Below, piece after piece: positions 1-4,802 of a stretch of 6,188 nucleotides of DNA. Made by a program: the position numbers and the translations under genes. The notes below the pieces were generated by a model. It saw only the letters and a program-made list of their open reading frames with translations, did no database searches and was not told the origin of the DNA. Source of the DNA: Faecalibacterium sp. UBA1360 (lineage in GTDB: Bacteria > Bacillota > Clostridia > Oscillospirales > Ruminococcaceae); NCBI GenBank assembly GCA_002306375.1, contig DBRU01000046.1, forward strand, positions 155-6,342, in the 5' to 3' direction. The number at the start of each line of letters is the position of its first letter. The stretch's first letter is position 1.

Positions 1-29
1 GGGGAGGCATACAAGGCGGCTGCCTCCCC
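1..29. repeat. Inverted repeat at left window edge
   Basis: Positions 1-9 (GGGGAGGCA) and 21-29 (TGCCTCCCC) are perfect reverse complements with an 11-nt loop. The 9-bp, GC-rich stem has no T-run after it on the + strand. The sequence that would follow it on the minus strand lies outside the window. It could be the end of a terminator for an off-window gene, or the first hairpin of the repeat element that follows directly. The stem is seen directly; its role is not known. Confidence 0.6.
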
Positions 30-30
30 A

Positions 31-84
31 AGGCTCCCCTGTGCAAGGGGAGCTGTCAGCCGGCAGGCTGACTGAGGGGTTGTC
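31..84. repeat. Intergenic double-hairpin repeat element
   Basis: Two perfect hairpins stand back to back. GCTCCCCT (33-40) pairs with AGGGGAGC (46-53) around a 5-nt loop. GTCAGCC (55-61) pairs with GGCTGAC (66-72) around a 4-nt loop. A tail ACTGAGGGGTTGT (71-83) follows. The pattern of a CTCCCC hairpin, a variable second hairpin and a tail like ACTGAGGGGTTG resembles a dispersed intergenic repeat I recall from Faecalibacterium-type Clostridia. No other copy lies within this window, so the repeat status rests on memory. No ORF is carried, so it would be a non-coding, MITE- or REP-like element. It lies about 130 bases upstream of the aspS -35 box. Confidence 0.6.
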
Positions 85-132
85 AGGTTACCGCCGCACG
101 GGCTTTTCCCGATTCGGTGCTTGTTCCACCCT

Positions 133-160
133 GGTCCGTATGGCGGGCGGCATACGGACC
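133..160. promoter_or_regulatory. Perfect 10-bp inverted repeat upstream of aspS
   Basis: GGTCCGTATG (133-142) is exactly complementary to CATACGGACC (151-160), separated by the 8-nt loop GCGGGCGG. Neither strand shows a T-run beside it, so it does not look like an intrinsic terminator. It ends 53 bases upstream of the aspS -35 box. It could be a dyad operator or a hairpin in an upstream transcript. The symmetry is seen directly; the role is unknown. Confidence 0.5.
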
Positions 161-169
161 GATAACGGG

Positions 170-197
170 CAATACCGCAAAGTCAATACCGCAAAGC
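170..197 (+). repeat. 14-nt tandem direct repeat upstream of aspS promoter
   Basis: CAATACCGCAAAG occurs at 170-182 and again at 184-196. The period is 14 nt (unit CAATACCGCAAAGT, then CAATACCGCAAAGC). A weak third start, CAACACC, follows at 198-204. The array ends 16 bases before the -35 hexamer, and its centre is about 66 bases upstream of the predicted transcription start. That distance would suit an activator site, but a simple replication-slippage duplication is equally possible. Confidence 0.6.
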
Positions 198-213
198 CAA
201 CACCCCCCGCCTC

Positions 214-242
214 TTGCCAAATAGGCATGGCCGCGTTATAAT
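214..242 (+). promoter_or_regulatory. aspS promoter (sigma-A type)
   Basis: TTGCCA (214-219) and TATAAT (237-242) are separated by exactly 17 bases. The -10 is a perfect consensus and the -35 matches at 5 of 6 positions. Transcription should begin near 249, giving a leader of about 40 nt. That leader is too short for a T-box riboswitch. The upstream in-frame TTG codon at 214 lies inside the -35 box, which excludes it as the aspS start. Confidence 0.85.
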
Positions 243-288
243 TAAGTTTCAGCAAACCAAGATTCGCACCAGAAGGGGATTGAGAAAT

Positions 289-2070
289 ATGGAAACCATG
301 GGCAATCTGCGCCGCACCAACTATTGCGGCGAGGTCAGCCTGGCCGACGCGGGCCGCGAGATGACCGTCTGCGGCTCCATCGCCCGCGCCCGGGACAAGG
401 GCGGCATCATTTTTGCCGACCTGCGGGACACCACCGGCATTTTGCAGATGGTCTTTGACGAGGACACCCCCAAGGACGTCTTTGCCAAGGCCGAAAGCCT
501 GAAAAGCGAGTACGTGGTCATCGCCCGGGGCACTTTGCGGGAACGCGCCGCCAAGACCGACAAGATCGCCACCGGCGACGTGGAACTGTATGTGAACGAA
601 CTGCGCGTTTTGAGCGAGGCCGAGACCCCTCCCTTCGAGATCCGCGACGGCATCAATGTGGGCGACGACCTGCGCCTGCGCTACCGCTACCTGGACCTGC
701 GCCGTCCTTCCATGCACGAGCCCATCGTGCTGCGCTCCAAAATTTGCCAGGTGGTGCGCAATTACTTCTACGACGAGCATTTCTGCGAGATCGAGACCCC
801 CACTCTCGTCAAGTCCACGCCCGAAGGCGCCCGGGACTACCTGGTGCCCAGCCGCGTGCAGCCCGGCCATTTTTACGCCCTGCCCCAGAGCCCCCAGCTG
901 TACAAGCAGATCCTGATGCTCTCCGGCTTTGACCGCTATTTCCAGATCGCCCGCTGCTACCGGGATGAGGACCTGCGCGCCGACCGCCAGCCCGAGTTCA
1001 CCCAGATCGACGAGGAAATGTCCTTTGTCACCGAGGACGACGTGATGACCGTCAACGAAGGCCTCATCAAGCGTCTGTGGAAAGAGATCCTCGGCATCGA
1101 CGTGGCCACTCCCTTTGAGCGTATGCCCTGGAAAGAGGCCATGAGCCGCTTCGGCTCCGACAAGCCCGACCTGCGCCTGGGGCTGGAGATCACCGACGTC
1201 AGCGCCGTGTTTGCCGGTACCGAATTCAAGCCCTTTGCCGACACGCTGGCCGCCGGCGGTTCCATCCGGGCCATCAACGCCAAGGCCCTGGCCGACCGCC
1301 TGACCCGCAAGAACATCGACAAGCTGGCCGACGTGGCCAAGACCTACGGCGCCAAAGGCCTGGCCTTCAGCCGCCTGACCGCCGAGGGCACGGCCTCCAG
1401 CTTTGAAAAGTTCCTCACCGAGGAAGAAAAGTCCGCCCTGTACGCCGCCCTTGGCGCCGAGACCGGCGACGTGCTGCTGCTGGTCAGCGACGCCGACTGG
1501 GTGCGCGCCTGCACGGCCCTGGGCCAGGTGCGTCTGGAGATCGGCCGCAAGTACGACCTCATCGACAAGGACGCCTTCAAGTTCCTGTGGGTCGTGGACT
1601 TCCCGCTGTTCGAGTACAGCGAGCAGGAAGGCCGCTGGATGGCCATGCACCATCCCTTCACCATGCCCCGGGCCGAGGACATCGACAAGGTGGAATCCGA
1701 CCCCGGCGCCTGCCGCGCCCTGGCCTACGACATCGTGCTCAACGGCGTCGAGCTGGGCGGCGGTTCTATCCGCATCAATGACCCCGCCTTGCAGGACCGC
1801 ATGTTCCGCGCCCTGGGCTTCACCGAGGAAAAAGCGCGGGAGAGCTTCGGCTTCCTGATGGACGCCTACAAGTACGGCGCGCCCCCCCACGGCGGCATGG
1901 CCTACGGCCTGGACCGCCTGGTCATGCTCATGCTCAAGAAGGACTCCATCCGGGACGTCATCGCCTTCCCCAAGGTGCAGAACGCCGGCGAGCCCATGTC
2001 CGGCGCGCCCGACGTGGTGGACCCCAAGCAGCTGCGGGATCTGTGCATCGCCATGGTGGACGAACACTGA
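289..2070 (+). CDS. aspS: Aspartyl-tRNA synthetase (AspRS), class II, bacterial type
   Basis: Cytoplasmic enzyme that joins L-aspartate to tRNA-Asp using ATP. The 593-residue product matches the usual bacterial length. An N-terminal OB-fold that binds the anticodon spans about 1-110 (RDKGGIIFADLRD, 35-47). The class II core starts near 130. Motif 1 is around 160-187 (EIETPTLVKSTPEGARDY). Motif 2 includes CYRDEDLRADRQPEFTQID (223-241). The bacterial GAD insertion domain covers roughly 300-420. NGVELGGGSIR is at 485-495 and motif 3 GGMAYGLDRL at 535-544. All key catalytic signatures are present. The ATG at 289 is chosen because AGAAGGGG (271-278) lies 10 bases upstream; the ATG at 298 is a weaker alternative. 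A promoter precedes it and a terminator follows. Whether it also charges tRNA-Asn cannot be read from the window. Confidence 0.97.
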   Translation: METMGNLRRTNYCGEVSLADAGREMTVCGSIARARDKGGIIFADLRDTTGILQMVFDEDTPKDVFAKAESLKSEYVVIARGTLRERAAKTDKIATGDVELYVNELRVLSEAETPPFEIRDGINVGDDLRLRYRYLDLRRPSMHEPIVLRSKICQVVRNYFYDEHFCEIETPTLVKSTPEGARDYLVPSRVQPGHFYALPQSPQLYKQILMLSGFDRYFQIARCYRDEDLRADRQPEFTQIDEEMSFVTEDDVMTVNEGLIKRLWKEILGIDVATPFERMPWKEAMSRFGSDKPDLRLGLEITDVSAVFAGTEFKPFADTLAAGGSIRAINAKALADRLTRKNIDKLADVAKTYGAKGLAFSRLTAEGTASSFEKFLTEEEKSALYAALGAETGDVLLLVSDADWVRACTALGQVRLEIGRKYDLIDKDAFKFLWVVDFPLFEYSEQEGRWMAMHHPFTMPRAEDIDKVESDPGACRALAYDIVLNGVELGGGSIRINDPALQDRMFRALGFTEEKARESFGFLMDAYKYGAPPHGGMAYGLDRLVMLMLKKDSIRDVIAFPKVQNAGEPMSGAPDVVDPKQLRDLCIAMVDEH

Positions 2071-2082
2071 CAACTTTCATAC

Positions 2083-2126
2083 AACGACCCGCCGCCGGGC
2101 GGGTGAGCGCTGGCCCCTGCGTCGTT
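2083..2126 (+). promoter_or_regulatory. Alternative RNA fold overlapping the terminator
   Basis: AACGAC (2083-2088) is complementary to GTCGTT (2121-2126), enclosing a small hairpin in which CCGCC (2089-2093) pairs with GGCGG (2098-2102). The outer pairing uses bases 2121-2123, which also form the upper stem of the terminator at 2107-2160. The two folds therefore cannot coexist. This arrangement resembles an antiterminator/terminator pair, but the outer stem is only 6 bp and the loop large, so it may be chance. Confidence 0.35.
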
Positions 2127-2160
2127 AGGCCTTTGAAGACGCGGGCGACCGGCGCTTTTT
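2107..2160 (+). terminator. Intrinsic terminator after aspS
   Basis: GCGCTGG (2107-2113) pairs with CCGGCGC (2149-2155), with one G-U wobble. After an internal loop, CCC (2115-2117) pairs with GGG (2143-2145). After a one-base bulge, GCGTC (2119-2123) pairs with GACGC (2138-2142). TTTTT (2156-2160) follows directly. It lies 37 bases after the aspS stop and 66 bases before the MATE start. It should end most aspS transcripts and limit read-through into the efflux gene. Confidence 0.75.
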
Positions 2161-2172
2161 GTATGGATGGCC

Positions 2173-2188
2173 GCCCGGCCGACCGGGC
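2173..2188 (+). promoter_or_regulatory. Short GC hairpin in MATE leader
   Basis: GCCCGG (2173-2178) pairs perfectly with CCGGGC (2183-2188) around the loop CCGA. It lies between the terminator T-run and the MATE ribosome-binding site, ending 24 bases before the latter. No convincing promoter is visible between the terminator and the MATE gene, so the hairpin would be part of a read-through transcript or of one from an unseen start. Its role is unknown. Confidence 0.4.
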
Positions 2189-2212
2189 ACACTGACAAAA
2201 ACGCGCAAAAAA

Positions 2213-2220
2213 AGGAGGGG
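2213..2220 (+). promoter_or_regulatory. Ribosome-binding site deciding the GTG start of the MATE gene
   Basis: AGGAGGGG, preceded by an A-rich run (2207-2212), ends 6 bases before the GTG at 2227. The in-frame ATG at 2167 has only a T-run before it and lies just after the terminator. The strong site therefore supports the GTG start. Confidence 0.85.
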
Positions 2221-2226
2221 ACCCCC

Positions 2227-3561
2227 GTGACCCAAGACTCCCGCCCGTTGGCGGCGCAGTTCGGCCGCTACGCGGTGCTCAGCGTGCTGGGCATGGCGGC
2301 CGTGTCCTGCTACATCCTGGCCGACACCTTCTTTGTGGCCCGGGGCCTGGGCAGCGACGGTCTGGCCGCGCTGAACCTGGCCATCCCCGTGTACAACATC
2401 ATCCACGGCGTGGGGCTGTGGCTGGGCATGGGCGGGGCCACCCGCTTCGCCGTGCTCAAAAGCCAGCACGCCCACGGCGAGGCCGACGCCGTCTACACCC
2501 ACACCCTGGCCCTGGCCTTGCTGGCGGCGGCGCTGTTCGTGCCGCTGGGGATCCTCGGGGCCGGGCCGCTGGCTGCGGCGCTGGGGGCCACAGGGCAGGT
2601 GCACGCCATGACCGCCACCTACCTGCGGGTGCTGCTGGCGTTTTCGCCGGCGTTTTTGCTCTCGGACGTGCTGCAATGCTTTGTGCGCAACGACGGCGCG
2701 CCCCACCTGGCCATGGCGGCCACGGCGGCGGGCAGCGCCGCCAACATCCTGATGGACTATATCCTGATCTTCCCCTGCGGGCTGGGCATTTTGGGGGCCG
2801 TGCTGGCCACGGGCTTTTCGCCGGTGCTGGGCATCCTGGTCCAGGCGCCCCACTGGCTGGGCCCCGGCCGCGGCTTTCATCTTGTGCCCCTGCGCCCCGC
2901 CGGGCGTACGGTGGGGCGCATTTTGGCCCTGGGCGCGCCCTCGCTGCTGGAACAGCTCTCCGGCGCGGTGGTCATGGTCACCTTCAACCGCCTCATCCTG
3001 CTTTTGGCGGGCAACACGGGGGTGGCGGCCTACGGCGTGGTGGCCAACCTGTCGCTGGTGGTGCTGGCCGTCTATTCGGGCCTGGCCCAGGGCATGCAGC
3101 CCCTGGTCAGCCGGGCCTGGGGCCGGGGCCGCGGGCAGGATGTGCGCCGCCTGGCCCGGTACGCCCTGGTGGCCGTGCTGGGGGTGTCCGCCGTGATCTG
3201 CCTGGGCATCTTCGCGGGGGCCGAGGTCCTGACCGCCGCCTTCAACAGCGAGGGCGACCCCGCTTTGCGCCAGATGGCCGTGGAAGGGCTGCGCCTGTAC
3301 TTTCTCGGCGCGCCCTTCGCCGGGGCCAACATCGTGTGGAGCCTGTGGTTTTCGTCGGTGGAGCGCCCCGTGCCCGCCCAGGTGGTGTCGGTGCTGCGGG
3401 GGCTGGCGGTCATTTTGCCCGTCACCCTGGCGCTGGCCGCGGCTTTGGGCATGACGGGGGTGTGGCTGGCCTTCCCGGTCAGCGAGGGCGTTGTGTCCGT
3501 GGCGGCCTTCGTGCTGTACCGGCGCTGCGCCGGGGCGCTTTACCCCGGCGCACGGCCGTGA
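2227..3561 (+). CDS. MATE family multidrug/toxin efflux transporter (MepA/DinF-like)
   Basis: Inner-membrane antiporter that, in this family, exports drugs or other organic compounds in exchange for Na+ or H+. The 444-residue protein is of normal family length and shows twelve hydrophobic segments, roughly at 14-36, 46-70, 91-114, 131-153, 160-182, 187-207, 231-257, 266-293, 309-334, 354-375, 386-408 and 409-431. Family features include LADTFFVARGLG (31-42), with Asp33 in the first helix. RNDGAPHLAMA (154-164) and AANILMDYILIF (171-182) fit the MepA branch. Glu242 in the seventh helix sits at a position often acidic in the family. The GTG start is set by AGGAGGGG. It follows aspS on the same strand, but a terminator separates them and no clear promoter was found. 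Codon use is less strict than in aspS, with more GGG, GCG and TTG. The substrate cannot be predicted. Confidence 0.92.
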   Translation: MTQDSRPLAAQFGRYAVLSVLGMAAVSCYILADTFFVARGLGSDGLAALNLAIPVYNIIHGVGLWLGMGGATRFAVLKSQHAHGEADAVYTHTLALALLAAALFVPLGILGAGPLAAALGATGQVHAMTATYLRVLLAFSPAFLLSDVLQCFVRNDGAPHLAMAATAAGSAANILMDYILIFPCGLGILGAVLATGFSPVLGILVQAPHWLGPGRGFHLVPLRPAGRTVGRILALGAPSLLEQLSGAVVMVTFNRLILLLAGNTGVAAYGVVANLSLVVLAVYSGLAQGMQPLVSRAWGRGRGQDVRRLARYALVAVLGVSAVICLGIFAGAEVLTAAFNSEGDPALRQMAVEGLRLYFLGAPFAGANIVWSLWFSSVERPVPAQVVSVLRGLAVILPVTLALAAALGMTGVWLAFPVSEGVVSVAAFVLYRRCAGALYPGARP

Positions 3562-3579
3562 CCGCAACAGCTTAAACGC

Positions 3580-3619
3580 AAAGCCCCGCCCCTGCGCACA
3601 GCGCAGGGGCGGGGCTTTT
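3580..3619. terminator. Bidirectional terminator between convergent genes
   Basis: GCCCCGCCCCTGCGC (3583-3597) and its exact complement (3601-3615) form a 15-bp stem around the loop ACA. With flanking AAA (3580-3582) and TTT (3616-3618) the perfect stem reaches 18 bp. TTTTG follows on the + strand and TTTGCGTTT on the minus strand. It sits 18 bases after the MATE stop and 11 bases after the DUF4349 stop read from the other side, so it can end both convergent transcripts. Confidence 0.9.
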
Positions 3620-3630
3620 GTCCTGTCACA

Positions 3631-4653
3631 TCAGTATTTGGGGGTTCCTTTGTCCACATCGGGGGTGGTGGGGGCGTCCTCCGCCTTGGGCGCCGTGGGC
3701 TCGGCGGCAGGCGGCGGGGCGTAGCCGGCGGGACCCGCGGGGCCACGGCGGGCGGCGCGGCGGGCGGCCTTGGCCTCGCGCCGGGCACGGCGGGCAGGGG
3801 CGGTGGCGATGAGCGCGACCACGATCACCGCGGCCACGATCACCATGGGCCACAGGTAGGCCAGCGTCAGCACCAGGCCTTCCAGCAGGTCCACGAAGTC
3901 ATCCCAGCCGTCGCCCAGGGCCCGACCCAGCTTTTCCACAAAGGTGGCGGGGGTCTCGGGGGTCAGAACGCGGACTTCCCGCAGCGAGATGTCCACCGTG
4001 GAATAGCTGACCTGGTCGTCCATCCAGCGCTGCTGCTGGGTGTAGCTCTCGATCTGGTACTGCACGTCGGACAGCTGGCTCTCGATCTCCAGCAGGTCGG
4101 CGGTGGTCTCGGCCTTTTCGGCCAGGGCGTTCAGGCGGTCCCGCTGGTTTTCCAGCGCCGTGAGCCGGGCCTGCACGTCGATGTACTGGGTGGTGATGTC
4201 GTCGGTGGATTCGGACAGGTTCAGCACGTTGCCGGCGCTGCCCACCGCCTCGAGAAAGGCGCGGTAGTTGTCCGCCGGCACCCGCACGCTGTAATAGACG
4301 TAGCGGTCCTGGTCCTCGGCGCTGCCGTACTGGTCCGAGCTGGCCAGGTAGCCGCCGCTGGCGTCCACGGCTTCCAGCAGGGCCGTGCGGGTATCGTCAA
4401 ATTCGGTGGATTCCATGTCCAGGCTGGCCGTGTAAATGATCTTGCGGTCGGTCTGGGCGGCGGCGGGGTCCATGGCGCTGTTCACGGCGCCGGCTTCCTC
4501 GCTGGCGGCGGTGTCGTAGGCCATGCTGCCCTCGGCGGTCATGGTGGCGCCGGCGGAGGTGCCGCCCGACGCGCCGCAGCCGGCCAGCACGGCGCAGAAG
4601 GCCAGCGCCGCAGCCAGGGCGCCCAGGCGTTTGGTCAGGGAAGTTCGCTTCAT
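3631..4653 (-). CDS. DUF4349-family membrane-anchored lipoprotein
   Basis: Surface protein of unknown function. The 340-residue product begins with a basic N-terminus (MKRTSLTKR), a hydrophobic stretch and lipobox LAGC (23-26), so Cys26 should be lipidated after export. A low-complexity linker runs to about 68. The DUF4349 domain spans about 69-285: it begins RKIIYTASLDM (70-80), has VRVPADNYRAFLEAV (123-137), and a charged coiled coil at about 158-206. It closes with a transmembrane helix at about 258-284. After the helix come an Arg/Ala-rich stretch (288-303) and a Pro/Ala-rich tail to TPKY, presumably cytoplasmic by the positive-inside rule. The ATG at 4653 is chosen because AAAGGAG (4664-4670) precedes it and it begins a proper signal peptide; the longer reading from 4701 would cover the promoter region. 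It has its own promoter and ends at the shared terminator. Confidence 0.88.
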   Translation of the reverse strand: MKRTSLTKRLGALAAALAFCAVLAGCGASGGTSAGATMTAEGSMAYDTAASEEAGAVNSAMDPAAAQTDRKIIYTASLDMESTEFDDTRTALLEAVDASGGYLASSDQYGSAEDQDRYVYYSVRVPADNYRAFLEAVGSAGNVLNLSESTDDITTQYIDVQARLTALENQRDRLNALAEKAETTADLLEIESQLSDVQYQIESYTQQQRWMDDQVSYSTVDISLREVRVLTPETPATFVEKLGRALGDGWDDFVDLLEGLVLTLAYLWPMVIVAAVIVVALIATAPARRARREAKAARRAARRGPAGPAGYAPPPAAEPTAPKAEDAPTTPDVDKGTPKY

Positions 4654-4702
4654 GGTGTTCACACTCCTTTTTTCGTCGGGGTGGGGAAGTTTCCTTTTCA
4701 CC

Positions 4703-4711
4703 AGTATATCA
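4703..4711 (-). promoter_or_regulatory. Extended -10 promoter of the DUF4349 gene
   Basis: Read on the minus strand, the sequence is TGATATACT: an extended -10 (TGn) followed by TATACT. No good -35 box lies 16-18 bases upstream, which the extended element can compensate for. Transcription would start near 4696, giving a leader of roughly 40 nt. The site lies between the hisS terminator and the gene, so the lipoprotein gene is probably transcribed independently of hisS. Confidence 0.65.
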
Positions 4712-4746
4712 CGGCAAACGGCCCCGCGGCGTTACAAATCGGTGCC

Positions 4747-4783
4747 AAAAACAAAGCGGGAAGGCCGATTTCGGCATTCCCGC
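4747..4783 (-). terminator. Intrinsic terminator of hisS
   Basis: On the minus strand GCGGGAA (4783-4777) and TTCCCGC (4762-4756) form the lower stem. One mismatch separates it from the upper stem GCCGA/TCGGC, which closes a very small loop. TTTGTTTTT (4755-4747) follows. The structure begins 19 bases after the hisS stop codon. On the + strand no comparable U-run follows, so it acts mainly on the hisS transcript. Confidence 0.88.
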
Positions 4784-4802
4784 TAAATGTTTGGGTCGTG
4801 TT

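Noticed and set aside
123..132. Minus-strand AGGGTGGAAC, the first ten bases of a T-box consensus
   Set aside because: The expected CGCG continuation is replaced by AAG, no U-tailed terminator follows, and the strand points away from aspS. No stem I is evident. A chance match is more likely.
88..2073. 661-codon open frame on the minus strand opposite aspS
   Set aside because: It is the complement shadow of a GC-rich gene: its product is a His/Gly/Val/Gln-rich string with no recognisable domain, and aspS on the other strand has complete synthetase motifs.
2083..2188. Guanidine-II (mini-ykkC) type riboswitch before the MATE gene
   Set aside because: The hairpin loops are GCCG and CCGA, not the ACGR loops that define that class.
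2163..2195. Ten-codon upstream ORF in the MATE leader
   Set aside because: No ribosome-binding site precedes it (the upstream bases are a T-run), and the peptide has no suggestive codon pattern for attenuation.
2167..2226. Longer N-terminus for the MATE protein from ATG 2167
   Set aside because: No ribosome-binding site, a polar 20-residue extension unlike the family, and a strong AGGAGGGG correctly spaced for GTG 2227.
2125..3567. 480-codon minus-strand open frame opposite the MATE gene
   Set aside because: Low-complexity His/Gln/Gly/Arg composition, no domain, no membrane segments; the + strand frame is a clear transporter.
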